Positions 26,509 to 35,460 of a stretch of DNA of 64,000 nt are shown piece by piece; the first letter of the stretch is position 1; each line of letters starts with the position of its first letter. The translations under genes and the position numbers were made by a program. This DNA comes from UBA6136 sp044350805 (GTDB lineage Bacteria > Pseudomonadota > Gammaproteobacteria > Methylococcales > Methylococcaceae), in NCBI GenBank assembly GCA_044350805.1, contig JBILGU010000009.1:52725-116724 (forward strand). Reading direction: 5' to 3'. Under the pieces are notes generated by a model. It made no database searches, was not told where the DNA came from, and saw only the letters and a list, made by a program, of their open reading frames with translations.

Positions 26509-28040
26509 TGTTGGGACACCCTGCGACAGTTTTCAAGGGTTTGGCCTTTGGGCTGATGGGTCCAGGATGTGACCGGATTCACAGGATCAAAGCTTGTCGG
26601 GGCCGGATAGCCCTGACCTGTTGTCCCAATAAAGCTTCCGATTCCCCAGGGCTGAACAGTCTTTGCATTGATGACGCCATGCATCTGCGGCGTGGCTGCT
26701 GCGACAATCAGATATTTCATCAAGGTGAGCGTATCCCCGGTCGGAGTGGGGGCTTGCTTGCGCCAGAGGTAAGCCGCTTCGGTAAAGTAGGTGTACTTTC
26801 CGTTGAAGACTTCCTGTGGAGTAGGGGCTGCCCCATCAATCTTGATGTATCGATAGCCCAGTGACAGGGTTGTATTCCGCTCCGTAGTCAGCATGCCAAT
26901 CGCCCAGGCCCTGGTGCCCATGGGGTTAAAGCTGGGATTAACGGTGCCTTTGTCCAAGCTATCAAGGCAGGTCTCTTCGAGGCTCACCTGTCCGGGAGAA
27001 AGGACCACGGGTCCATAATTTGGATTGCTAAGCGCAACGGGCATCGGACTGTTGGCTTCACAAGGGGAGCGCAAGAAGAAGGCATTGATGGCAGCCTGGG
27101 TACTGGCGCCGAGATTTCTTCGACACAGGTGGACCAGCTTGCTGGAGATAGGTGTCTGGGCATAGTCTGTCAGGGGCTTGCTACCCTCTGATGTCTTGAC
27201 TGTGATGTCGCTCCAAGTAGCGATAGCTCCCTTGAAAATTTTGGCCAGCGTCGCTGAGTCCAGTGAAGGCATGCAGGCGAGCGTGTCCTTGCCTACACAA
27301 GTCGCATCGGTCAGGGTTCCCTCTGCAATCTGAGCTGCCTGAAGGGCATTTCTAAGCCCGAGGGACACCGGCGTGTTTTGTATTACTGCACCGGCATTGA
27401 GGATGTTCAACTTTTCGGTGACATCCGAGGCCAGAGGCTCTCTGTAGATCGCCCCGCCGGTTTCAAACTGTGGAATGAAGTTCGTATCCTTGAGCATGTA
27501 GGGATCGACATCGCTCATTCCAACATCGGGGACGGCGTTGTAAACGTCTCCTGGTTGATTGGTGGTGCAACTGTAGTTGAGCCCTCCATCCGGACTGGTG
27601 CACTGATTGCCATTGTTAATGCCCATGAATTGAATGGGTTTCGTTGGTTCCAGTAAGGGGTACGTGCCCGTCACCGCTCCGCTTTTATTGCGTTTGAGAA
27701 TCAGCACTTTGGGATTTGATTGCCCGAGACCTGTCACCAAAGCGCTATCAACCCGGCAGAACCAGGCACGCCAGTAGGTGCCCTTGCCCGCCGCATCACC
27801 ATCCTTGTAGCTCGAGAGCGTTCCCGGAAGACAGAGGGCCGCACCTGCCGAGCTCCCTTTGAGAAGCGTGTCGATGTTGTTGTCCTGAATGGTGGAGCCT
27901 GCAATCTTGAGCGTCAGGTCCGGGATGTCGGAGGGGGAAAGCGGGCCGGCAAGGGCGCTTTGGCAGAGGGCCAACCCCAGGGCAAATACATGACTGACAA
28001 CAATCCAGCCATGGGGCAGGTAGGGGTGTGGGTCGCGCAT
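26505..28040 (-). CDS. PstS-like binding protein, divergent paralogue
   Basis: This 511-residue protein is a paralogue of the one at 4993-6453. Shared features are AGST near the N-terminus, VSLGLRNALQAAQIAEGTL, LAKIFKGAIATWSDI and YRYIKIDGAAPT. The ligand loop that reads GSGTQ in the first copy is here GASTQ, preceded by two arginines, so phosphate specificity may be altered or lost. Many extra cysteines suggest disulphides. The N-terminus has a long polar lead (MRDPHPYLPHGW) before the hydrophobic signal core. A sigma70-like promoter lies just upstream, and AAGG precedes the ATG. It is coupled to the following gene by ATGA. Confidence 0.8.
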   Translation of the reverse strand: MRDPHPYLPHGWIVVSHVFALGLALCQSALAGPLSPSDIPDLTLKIAGSTIQDNNIDTLLKGSSAGAALCLPGTLSSYKDGDAAGKGTYWRAWFCRVDSALVTGLGQSNPKVLILKRNKSGAVTGTYPLLEPTKPIQFMGINNGNQCTSPDGGLNYSCTTNQPGDVYNAVPDVGMSDVDPYMLKDTNFIPQFETGGAIYREPLASDVTEKLNILNAGAVIQNTPVSLGLRNALQAAQIAEGTLTDATCVGKDTLACMPSLDSATLAKIFKGAIATWSDITVKTSEGSKPLTDYAQTPISSKLVHLCRRNLGASTQAAINAFFLRSPCEANSPMPVALSNPNYGPVVLSPGQVSLEETCLDSLDKGTVNPSFNPMGTRAWAIGMLTTERNTTLSLGYRYIKIDGAAPTPQEVFNGKYTYFTEAAYLWRKQAPTPTGDTLTLMKYLIVAAATPQMHGVINAKTVQPWGIGSFIGTTGQGYPAPTSFDPVNPVTSWTHQPKGQTLENCRRVSQQ

Positions 28041-28074
28041 GTCTTACCTTCTATTGTAATATAAATGCATCTAC

Positions 28075-28102
28075 ATATTAGTTCTCACGCCTACGTTGTC
28101 AA
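28075..28102 (-). promoter_or_regulatory. Sigma70-type promoter of the second PstS-like pair
   Basis: On the minus strand TTGACA (28102-28097) is a perfect -35 element and TAATAT (28080-28075) a near-perfect -10 element with a 16-base spacer. The predicted start gives a leader of roughly 30 bases to the ATG at 28040. No Pho box is visible here, unlike the first copy, so the second pair may be constitutive. Confidence 0.7.
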
Positions 28103-28274
28103 TGGATTACTCCGACCCTATTGGAGTCTTTGGGTTATGATTTAGAACAAATCTCCCGGATCCCGATGGCTGAAGCTCATAATATGAAGATAAGTGAATA
28201 GATCTTGTCGATTTCCACCAAATTCGATCTACTATGGGCTGCCTGACCGTTTTTATTGATTCCGAGGACATCAA

Positions 28275-29024
28275 ATGCTGCGTTTAATGATCTGGACGAC
28301 TGCAGCACTGCTGGGCCTTCTTCCTGCGGCCCATGCGGATACTGTCCATGTGGCTGTGGCTTCAAACTTTGCCTCAGCCCTTGGGGCGATCTCAAAATCA
28401 TTTGAAACAAAAACTGGGCACCAGGTGGTCATTTCTTCCGGTGCGACAGGAAAGTTCTATGCCCAGATTAAAAGTGGTGCTCCTTTCGAGGTTTTTTTGG
28501 CGGCAGATACGACGACCCCTCAGAAGCTCGAGGAGGAGGGGTATGTTGTTCGCGATTCTCGCTTTACCTATGCGATTGGCCGTTTGGTCCTTTGGAGCAG
28601 TCAACCCCACTATGTCGATCGTGAAGGCGCCGTTCTCAAAGTCGGCCACTTTGCGCATCTCAGCATGGCTAATCCTAAGACGGCACCTTATGGTCTAGCC
28701 GCTTTGGAGATTCTCAAGAAACAGGGGCTGGAAGCCACGCTCGCACCGAAGCTAGTTCAGGGAGAAAACATCGCGCAGGCGCATCAGTTTGTCGTTTCGG
28801 GCAATGCGCAATTAGGCTTCGTAGCCCTCTCCCAGGTGTACAAGGATGGGCAGCTGACCTCCGGTTCGGCATGGTTCATTCCTGATGATGCCTACTCCCC
28901 GATTCGTCAGGATGCGGCTCTGCTTCAGAAGGGAAATCAAAATTCCGCGGCGCGGGCCCTTTTGATTTATCTGAAGAGTCCCGAAGCAATTGAAATCATG
29001 ACGTCTTTGGGCTACCGGTACTAA
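28275..29024 (+). CDS. modA: ModA, molybdate-binding periplasmic protein
   Basis: ModA captures molybdate or tungstate for the ModBC importer. The signal peptide is residues 1-21 and the mature start is DTVHVAVASNFASAL, the typical ModA beginning whose serine binds the oxyanion. SSGATGKFYAQIKSGAPFEVFLAAD and the late segment QNSAARALLIYLKSPEA are family hallmarks. Length (249) is standard. GAGGA lies 6 bases before the ATG. It is the first gene of modABC-modE. An imperfect dyad (28208-28227) overlaps the presumed promoter region, but it is not a good match to the E. coli ModE site. Confidence 0.95.
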   Translation: MLRLMIWTTAALLGLLPAAHADTVHVAVASNFASALGAISKSFETKTGHQVVISSGATGKFYAQIKSGAPFEVFLAADTTTPQKLEEEGYVVRDSRFTYAIGRLVLWSSQPHYVDREGAVLKVGHFAHLSMANPKTAPYGLAALEILKKQGLEATLAPKLVQGENIAQAHQFVVSGNAQLGFVALSQVYKDGQLTSGSAWFIPDDAYSPIRQDAALLQKGNQNSAARALLIYLKSPEAIEIMTSLGYRY

Positions 29025-29034
29025 AGAGAAGCGA

Positions 29035-29739
29035 GTGTTGGATATCTTCAGAATGCTGACTGACGAGGATCTGGCCGCCTTGGGCTTGACGGCGAGTCTC
29101 GCTTTGATCGTCACCCTGATCCTGATGTCGCTTGGCATCCCCCTGGCCTGGTGGCTTTCAAGAACGCGATCTCGATGGAAAGGGGGTATTGAAGCCTTGA
29201 TTGCTTTGCCCCTCTTTTTACCCCCCTCGGTGTTGGGTTTTTATCTTTTACAGGCCATGGGGCCCCATGGCCTGATTGGGCATCTGACCCAGAAGCTCGG
29301 CATCGGTTATCTGCCTTTTACTTTTCAAGGTCTGGTGGTGACTTCGGTCATTTATTCCTTGCCCTTTGTCGTACAACCGCTCCAGTCGACCTTCATGGGA
29401 ATCAGCCCTCGTCTAATCGAAGCGGCCGAGACCCTTAGGGCAACTCCACTGGACACGTTCCTGACCATCGTGCTGCCGCTTTCACGCTCCGGTCTGATGA
29501 CGGCGGCGGTTCTCGGATTTGCCCATACCGTGGGTGAATTTGGCATCGTCTTGATGATTGGGGGCAATATTCCCGGCCAGACGCGCGTTGCTTCCGTCCA
29601 GATTTACGATCACGTCGAGGCTTTGGAGTACGGTCAGGCACACTGGCTTGCAGGCATCCTGCTGGCCTTTTCATTCCTGGCGCTCTTGGCTCTTTATACC
29701 CTGAGTTCGGGTCATCGGGGACTTTGGGGGCGATCTTGA
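29035..29739 (+). CDS. modB: ModB, molybdate ABC transporter permease
   Basis: This 234-residue inner-membrane protein has about five transmembrane helices and the permease loop for the ATPase (EAAETLRATPLDTFLTIVLP). The segment GEFGIVLMIGGNIPGQTR is diagnostic of ModB. The start is GTG at 29035 or the adjacent TTG at 29038. It begins 10 bases after modA and its stop overlaps the modC start. Confidence 0.95.
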   Translation: MLDIFRMLTDEDLAALGLTASLALIVTLILMSLGIPLAWWLSRTRSRWKGGIEALIALPLFLPPSVLGFYLLQAMGPHGLIGHLTQKLGIGYLPFTFQGLVVTSVIYSLPFVVQPLQSTFMGISPRLIEAAETLRATPLDTFLTIVLPLSRSGLMTAAVLGFAHTVGEFGIVLMIGGNIPGQTRVASVQIYDHVEALEYGQAHWLAGILLAFSFLALLALYTLSSGHRGLWGRS

Positions 29740-30827
29740 GGTCGCAGAGCGATGGGATCAGGATTGATCTCCATCGGGATTTTGGAAGATTTAGCCTGGA
29801 TGTGCAGCTTTCGCTGCCAGGAAAGGGCGTCAGCATCCTTTTTGGGCCCTCCGGCTGTGGTAAAACCACCCTTCTAAGGGGAGTCGCAGGCCTTGACGCT
29901 GAAATGAAGGGGCATATCTCCCTTAACGGAGAAGTCTGGCAGGATACAAAAACGAGTCGTTGGCTTCCGACCTTTCGAAGACCCATCGGCTTTGTATTTC
30001 AGGATGCGGCGCTTTTTCCCCATCTTCGCGTCAGGGAAAATCTGATCTACGGACAGCAGCGAGTAGGTGCTCCGACCGAGGGTGAAAAATACGACCATGT
30101 CGTGAGGCTTTTGGATTTGGGCGTTCTCCTTGAGCGCTACCCTGAGAAATTATCGGGGGGGGAAACGCAACGGGTGGCCATTGCGCGCGCCCTGCTGTCA
30201 CAGCCAAAGCTGCTTTTGATGGATGAGCCTTTGGCCTCGCTAGATGCGACGATCAAGCGGGAATTTCTGCCCTATCTGGAACGCCTTCATCAGGAGCTAG
30301 ACATTCCCGTGATCTACGTCACGCATGATCCCGATGAAGTGTTGCGATTGGCTGATTTTGTTGCAATTCTCGAGCAGGGCGCGCTTTCTGCTGCAGGCCA
30401 CTTGCAAGAGATGCTCCCCATTCTGGCCTTGAAGCCTGGTTTTGGCGATAACGCAGGGACCTTAGTTCCTGCACTCATTGTGGCCCATCATCCTTCGGAT
30501 GGCGTCTCTGAACTTCGCTTTCAGGGAGGCCGCCTTTGGGTTCCTCTTTTGCCGATGCGTGAGGGCAGTTCCGTGCGGTGTCGAATTTTACCGAGCGATG
30601 TGAGTCTCTCGATCCAGGCGCCGGCCTTGAGTAGCGTGCTCAATATCCTCTCTGCCAAAATCGAAGCTGTGTCTGGAATCGAGGGAGGTGCCAACGTTCT
30701 TGTGCGTTTGAACCTGAATGGGGCGATTCTTCTCTCCTCGATCACCCAAAAGTCCACCCGAGAGCTGGATCTTCGCCCGGGGCAGTCGGTTTATGCCCAG
30801 ATCAAGGCAACCACGCTCTCGAAATAA
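29736..30827 (+). CDS. modC: ModC, molybdate ABC transporter ATPase
   Basis: ModC powers molybdate import. Walker A is GPSGCGKTTL, the signature is LSGGETQRVAIARAL, Walker B is LLLMDEPLASLD and the switch histidine is in YVTHD. A C-terminal TOBE/Mop domain (about 290-363) should sense intracellular oxyanion. The TTG at 29736 is preferred because GGGGG precedes it by five bases and it overlaps the modB stop (TTGA); a TTG at 29724 is also open. The signature motif is encoded partly by a G8 run. Confidence 0.95.
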   Translation: MRSQSDGIRIDLHRDFGRFSLDVQLSLPGKGVSILFGPSGCGKTTLLRGVAGLDAEMKGHISLNGEVWQDTKTSRWLPTFRRPIGFVFQDAALFPHLRVRENLIYGQQRVGAPTEGEKYDHVVRLLDLGVLLERYPEKLSGGETQRVAIARALLSQPKLLLMDEPLASLDATIKREFLPYLERLHQELDIPVIYVTHDPDEVLRLADFVAILEQGALSAAGHLQEMLPILALKPGFGDNAGTLVPALIVAHHPSDGVSELRFQGGRLWVPLLPMREGSSVRCRILPSDVSLSIQAPALSSVLNILSAKIEAVSGIEGGANVLVRLNLNGAILLSSITQKSTRELDLRPGQSVYAQIKATTLSK

Positions 30828-30841
30828 CGCTCGAAGACTCC

Positions 30842-31702
30842 ATGGCCCTAAACGAACAAACACCCAGAACCAGTGAGCCACCTCAGGGGGGAGCTGGCTT
30901 GCGCGAGTTCAATATTCTGGACGCCACGTTTTCAATTGGGGGGCTTCAGAATCGGCTTTTTCAACTGTTGTCCGCGATTGATGAGGCGGGATCGCTGGTG
31001 GCGGCTTCAAAAAAGGCAGGCCTCAGTTACAAGGGGGCCTGGGACATGATTGAACGGGCCAGCCTTCTATCTCCCAGACCACTCATTGACCGAAGCCCTG
31101 GAGGAGGGGCCGACCGCGGAACCCGACTGACCGAGACCGGGCGGGCTTTGCTTGAGATTCATCGTCGGCTTGAAGTTCGAAAAAAAGACCTGTTGAAGGC
31201 GCTGAATCGAGAATTCTCGCTCGACCCGATATTGCTTCAGTGGTATCACCGCCTGATCCTCAAATCCAGTGCCCGGAATCAATGGCGGGCTGAAGTATTG
31301 AGTATCAAAATGGGGGTCATTAAAAGCGAGGTTTCTGTTCGGTTGCCGGATGGCGCGATCCTCATCGCCAACTTGGACCGAGAGAGCACGAGCCAGTTGC
31401 AGCTTGAGTTCGGGACTCACGTGATCGCCCTCGTCAAGGCGTCCATGGTGCATCTTGTGACGGAGGCAGAAGATTTTCTTTTCTCTGCCGAAAATCAGTT
31501 TGAGGGAAGAGTGTCTGAGATTCTTCAGGATGCGGTCACTGTCGAGATTTTTGTTGATTTGCCATCGGGGGACCGGATCGTGACCACGCTCTCGCTGACT
31601 GCGTTCTTGGACATGGGTGTTGAAGAAGGCGATAGAGTGACCATTTTCTTCGATTCAGAAGCGGTCATTCTGGCATCACTTCCCAAAGACGCATCATCCT
31701 GA
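30842..31702 (+). CDS. modE: ModE, molybdate-responsive transcriptional regulator
   Basis: ModE represses molybdate transport genes and activates molybdoenzyme genes when molybdate is bound. The N-terminal winged-helix domain (about 25-120) reads IDEAGSLVAASKKAGLSYKG and DRSPGGGADRGTRLTETG, both typical. Two C-terminal Mop/TOBE domains follow. The first has SSARNQW (about 140-146). In the second the usual SARNQ is SAENQ, a possible change in the ligand site. Length is 286 residues. It follows modC by 14 bases, so it is probably part of the same operon and may autoregulate it. Confidence 0.92.
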   Translation: MALNEQTPRTSEPPQGGAGLREFNILDATFSIGGLQNRLFQLLSAIDEAGSLVAASKKAGLSYKGAWDMIERASLLSPRPLIDRSPGGGADRGTRLTETGRALLEIHRRLEVRKKDLLKALNREFSLDPILLQWYHRLILKSSARNQWRAEVLSIKMGVIKSEVSVRLPDGAILIANLDRESTSQLQLEFGTHVIALVKASMVHLVTEAEDFLFSAENQFEGRVSEILQDAVTVEIFVDLPSGDRIVTTLSLTAFLDMGVEEGDRVTIFFDSEAVILASLPKDASS

Positions 31703-31726
31703 GTTAAGAGCATTGAGGCTTTAACA

Positions 31727-32155
31727 GTGAACTCCAGCGCAAGAAACCAATGGGCCGGAAAGGTCGTCAGCGTGCATTTTGGCGCGGTCACAGCAGAAAT
31801 TCTGGTTTGCCTGAATGGTGGAGCCGAGATTGTCGCGTCCACTACAATGAGCTCTGCCAGGCGACTGGGGCTTGAGAGTGGTCAGGCGGTTTTGGTTTTG
31901 ATGAAGGCGTCCATGGTGATTCTGGCGCTCGATTTTGAGGGCTATGCTCTTTCGGCGCGTAACCAACTCGCTGGTGACATTATCGAAATCAAACTGGGCG
32001 ATATTACGGCAGACGTGACTTTGAAGTTGGAAGGCGGGGATCTTGTGACTGCATCAATCACCCGCGAAAGCTGTCAGACCCTGGGGCTGGCGGTGGGTCA
32101 ATCCGCACTGGCGCTCTTTAAGTCGGGCTCAGTGGTTCTGGCTACCCGACGGTAA
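31727..32155 (+). CDS. Di-Mop molybdate-binding protein (ModG-like)
   Basis: This 142-residue protein consists of two Mop domains only, each starting with a canonical SARNQ motif (near residues 4 and 75) and containing the VxKASxVxLA-type strand (LMKASMVILA, LFKSGSVVLA). Such proteins store or buffer molybdate in the cytoplasm as oligomers. The start is GTG at 31727. It is 24 bases downstream of modE and probably in the same operon. Confidence 0.9.
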   Translation: MNSSARNQWAGKVVSVHFGAVTAEILVCLNGGAEIVASTTMSSARRLGLESGQAVLVLMKASMVILALDFEGYALSARNQLAGDIIEIKLGDITADVTLKLEGGDLVTASITRESCQTLGLAVGQSALALFKSGSVVLATRR

Positions 32156-32234
32156 ATCAACACCAAGGATTGAACTTCAGGAGCAGTGGCGTATTCTGAA
32201 GCATTGAGAGTAACTTCATTACACAGAGACACAC

Positions 32235-32699
32235 ATGAAAGGTGACAAAGAAATCATCAAGCATTTGAATCGGGTACTCCTGAATGAGCTCACCGCCATC
32301 AATCAGTACTTTCTTCATGCACGGATGTTCAAAAACTGGGGTTTTCACAAGCTCAACGAGAAGGAATATCACGAGTCCATCGACGAGATGAAGCATGCGG
32401 ACCTGGTGATTGAGCGGATCCTTTTCCTCGAAGGTCTTCCCAATCTTCAGGACATTGGAAAGATTCGAATTGGTGAAAATGTTGAAGAGTGCCTCAAGGC
32501 CGATCTTGCCCTTGAAATGGATGCGCTGCCTTGTCTCAAGCAGGGCGTCGTGGATGCCGAAAAGCTCGGAGACTTTGTGAGCCGCGACCTCTTCCAGAAG
32601 ATTCTCGACAGTGAAGAAGAGCATGTGGACTGGCTGGAAACGCAGCTCGGCCTGATCGAGAAAGTGGGAATTCAGAACTTTCTCCAGTCCGCCATCTAG
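32235..32699 (+). CDS. bfr: Bacterioferritin
   Basis: This is a 154-residue heme-containing iron-storage ferritin that assembles into 24-mers. All ferroxidase residues are at the same positions as in E. coli Bfr (Glu18, Glu51, His54, Glu94, Glu127, His130), and the heme ligand Met52 is in DEMKHAD. MKGDKEIIKHLNRVLLNEL is the typical N-terminus. No bacterioferritin-associated ferredoxin gene is adjacent. The gene is probably transcribed alone. Confidence 0.96.
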   Translation: MKGDKEIIKHLNRVLLNELTAINQYFLHARMFKNWGFHKLNEKEYHESIDEMKHADLVIERILFLEGLPNLQDIGKIRIGENVEECLKADLALEMDALPCLKQGVVDAEKLGDFVSRDLFQKILDSEEEHVDWLETQLGLIEKVGIQNFLQSAI

Positions 32700-32987
32700 G
32701 CCCGGTCTTTGACGAAAGGCTGACCAAGGAATGCCTAATCCAAGGAAGTCGGGGGGCCTTGTTCCAAGAATCGATGAAAAGAGCGATCAGGGCCAATGAC
32801 CCCATCACCCCGACGGGCATTCTCTTGCGTGGGAGGTCATTTTTGGACTTCTCGCTTTGATACTGCGCTCAAAACCCTCTGGGTCGGGCGTTGATGCCGC
32901 CGGCGATTTAAATGATCGGTGGCGGGTGATGGAAGGATGAGTGGAGTTGATTGATAGTCCGTCGTTTAGATACCAATTGATGTATCC

Positions 32988-33791
32988 ATGGAAATCTTCT
33001 ACAAAATTTACGATCTGAAGAATATTGAAATGGCCCTGCTGTTCATTTCCTTATTCGTCTCGTTTGCCTTGGCCGGTTCCTTGCTGTTTCGCGTTCGATT
33101 CCAACGGGCCTTACGCTTGAATCATGAATCGAATGAAGCCATTAATTTCGTAGGGCAAATGATTGGAGTCGTCTATGGGATTTTAACGGGTCTTATTATT
33201 GTGACGGCGTGGGAAGGCTTCGATACCGTGGTCGATTCTGTCGCGGATGAGGCCGCAAGTATTCGCTCCTACCAACGCGCACTCAACTATTTGAATCCCT
33301 CAGAACGGGAGCCACTGACATTGATGAACATCGCCTACGTGGATGACATCATTCAGAAAGAGTGGCCGGCTTACGCGAGAGGGGATGATCCTGTCATCAG
33401 TCATTCGGGATTGCGTGACATGGAAAAAATGCTCTACGCCATCTCGGGTAAGAACGAAAATCAACGCGCCGAGGTTTCTCAAACTCTCGCAAAGCTGGAA
33501 CGGGTGAGTGACGCAAGAGAGCGAAGAATAGAGACCTATATCAACACGGGGATTCCCTCGGTTTTTTGGGTCATCCTCATTGCTGGTGCAGTCATGACGC
33601 TGATTTTGACTTTCTTTGTGCACTTTGAGTCCTTTGTGCTTCAGATCAGTTTGACCACCATCTATGCCATTGCCTTGGGATTGGTGTTTTTTTTGATGGC
33701 AGCCATTGATAACCCCTATCGGGGTGAGGTCCATGTGAGTTCAGAGCCTTATGAAGCACTCAAGACGAATTTGCTCGATGGCGTCTATTAA
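32988..33791 (+). CDS. DUF4239-type membrane protein
   Basis: This 267-residue inner-membrane protein has two N-terminal helices (about 13-35 and 55-72, VGQMIGVVYGILTGLIIVTAW), a central soluble helical region and two C-terminal helices (about 192-215 and 220-240) followed by NPYRGEV. This pattern matches the DUF4239/bestrophin-like family. An anion-channel role is possible but not shown. It appears to be a single-gene unit, with 288 bases upstream and 970 bases without a gene downstream. Confidence 0.8.
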   Translation: MEIFYKIYDLKNIEMALLFISLFVSFALAGSLLFRVRFQRALRLNHESNEAINFVGQMIGVVYGILTGLIIVTAWEGFDTVVDSVADEAASIRSYQRALNYLNPSEREPLTLMNIAYVDDIIQKEWPAYARGDDPVISHSGLRDMEKMLYAISGKNENQRAEVSQTLAKLERVSDARERRIETYINTGIPSVFWVILIAGAVMTLILTFFVHFESFVLQISLTTIYAIALGLVFFLMAAIDNPYRGEVHVSSEPYEALKTNLLDGVY

Positions 33792-34762
33792 GAGCGAAGC
33801 ACGCTAGATCAGGTTTTGATGAAGGCCCAATCCAGGGGGCGGGTGTATCGACGGTCCTTCGCACCCAACAAACCCGATGCCGAAAAGTTCCGCCATCCGC
33901 TGATGCTCTCAACTACGCGCTGTAATCATTGGTCAGGTGGTGCCGGTAAGGTGCTGCTCGTTGAGGTTGAGGCCCCCCTTCGTGAAAGGTCAATGCTTTT
34001 TGTCCGAAGTGAGGCCACTTGCACCGATACTGTGCAACCTCCGGATTCTTGAATCCAATAAAATCTCCGGTCCTGCATTTTGAGTGGGGTGGTCAAAAGC
34101 CTTCCCTCTCCAATGGTCCCCAGTAAGGTCAGGTAGCGCCCGGGGTTTTGCTGGATTCGGGGCGGTGTTAGGCCCTGGTATCCCAGGGAAACAGCGTATC
34201 CCGGCGTCTGGAAAAAAATCCATTCGAGTCTATATTGCGTTGTGGCATGCGATCCACATTTCGAAGACCGTCAATTCCTGCTTTTCTTGGAAGAATCTCG
34301 CATGCACGATGCCAATCAATCGTTTTGCAGGGATTGATCACCTTGACCACCCATTTTCGAATTTCAGACGGGGCGTCACCTGATCTAACCGACAAATCAT
34401 GATGCTATTTTCCTCATGGCATCATCCGTGCTTGTGATTCAGCAAGGAAAGCCGAGACCACAAGAGCCTCTCTTTTAGGGGCTCATTAAAAATGCCCGAG
34501 GTGAATGTGATGCGTCAAAAGCGCCCCAGTGGGTCTGCAATGATCGTATTCGTTGGGTCTCAGGCAAAATGCAGCTCAAAACCCGGGGCAGTCTTCGGGC
34601 CCCCTGAGTGGAGCAGCCCTCCGGGCTCTTAAAGCGCAGGGAAAACTCGTTTGATCTCAGCCTCATTTCAAGACACGGTGTCATCTATGTTTCAAGCGAG
34701 GCACTTGGGGTTTCCTCGAAGGGGGCCTGCAATTCGGCTCATGAGTCACTGAGGATAAGATC
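33792..34762. other. 970-bp stretch without a convincing gene
   Basis: Open frames of up to about 108 codons exist on both strands, but none has a good ribosome-binding site, recognisable motif or protein-like composition. A weak hairpin (GAGCCTC against GGGGCTC, about 34461-34481) lies near the right end. The region could be decayed coding sequence or hold an unrecognised RNA. Confidence 0.55.
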
Positions 34763-35272
34763 ATGCAAATGGTGTTCAGGGACCTCGACCAGGCCTTCAT
34801 CTGCACTTCAGAAATCGGACTGGACTCGTTTCGAAATGGCACGGGCGGGTCTGACTTCGGCCTTTCCAAAGATTTTTCAGGGCATCAGGCCATCCAGGAG
34901 AATGGCCCAAGCAAGACGACTGAAACGCTAGAGGCGCTTCACGAGAAGCTCATGTTTTTGGCGCGAGACGAGCGTTACCCCGAAGCGTTGGTCGTCATTC
35001 AGAAAATGATGGATCTTGTCACCCTGGAGCTAGGGATCAGCCGAGATGCCTCCAAGCTCAACACGAGTCATGTCGGCCATGCGGTCATGAAATCCATGTC
35101 CCTTTTCAGGTTTCATCTTTTGCTACTGAAGACCGAGGCCTACCTCCATAGCCAAACCGGCAATCTGGATCTTGCAAAAATCTCACTCGAAAAGGTCCTT
35201 GAGTTTGATGGGAGCAATCGGTTGGGTGCGCGCGAGTTGCTGGAGTCATTGCCCAAGCACCTCAATAGCTGA
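34763..35272 (+). CDS. Small helical protein with TPR-like C-terminus, unknown function
   Basis: This 169-residue protein has no signal peptide or membrane helix. The first 50 residues are low in structure. From about 55 it is helical (LEALHEKLMFLARDERYPEA and a later SQTGNLDLAKISLEKVLEFD), with spacing like tetratricopeptide repeats. AGGA lies about 6 bases before the ATG, which supports translation. It is likely a cytoplasmic protein-interaction module. I do not recognise a named family. Confidence 0.65.
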   Translation: MQMVFRDLDQAFICTSEIGLDSFRNGTGGSDFGLSKDFSGHQAIQENGPSKTTETLEALHEKLMFLARDERYPEALVVIQKMMDLVTLELGISRDASKLNTSHVGHAVMKSMSLFRFHLLLLKTEAYLHSQTGNLDLAKISLEKVLEFDGSNRLGARELLESLPKHLNS

Positions 35273-35460
35273 TCCACCCGTTTTCTTCGTTAGAGCCCCT
35301 TTCAAAGGCTAACGCGCGGATTGGGGATCTTTCGATCGAGAAGCCGTGCTAATCTTTTCCCCAGTTTTTTCTCCTGATGAAATCGAAAGGGTTAAACCCC
35401 TGAATAGGGCTTCTCCTGATTGTTTAATGGACCGCATTCACGTCTGATCCGAGGGTTCCT

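Noticed and set aside
28208..28227. Imperfect dyad upstream of modA as a ModE site
   Set aside because: The TCGA ends match each other, but the central TATAT half-sites of the known ModE consensus are missing, so I do not call it a ModE box.
33816..34052. Plus-strand frame of 78 codons after the DUF4239 gene
   Set aside because: It has no ribosome-binding site, unusual Arg-rich composition and no recognisable domain.
34084..34383. Plus-strand frame of 99 codons in the gene-free kilobase
   Set aside because: Residue pattern is not protein-like, and the start has no ribosome-binding site. The other frames here overlap one another on both strands.
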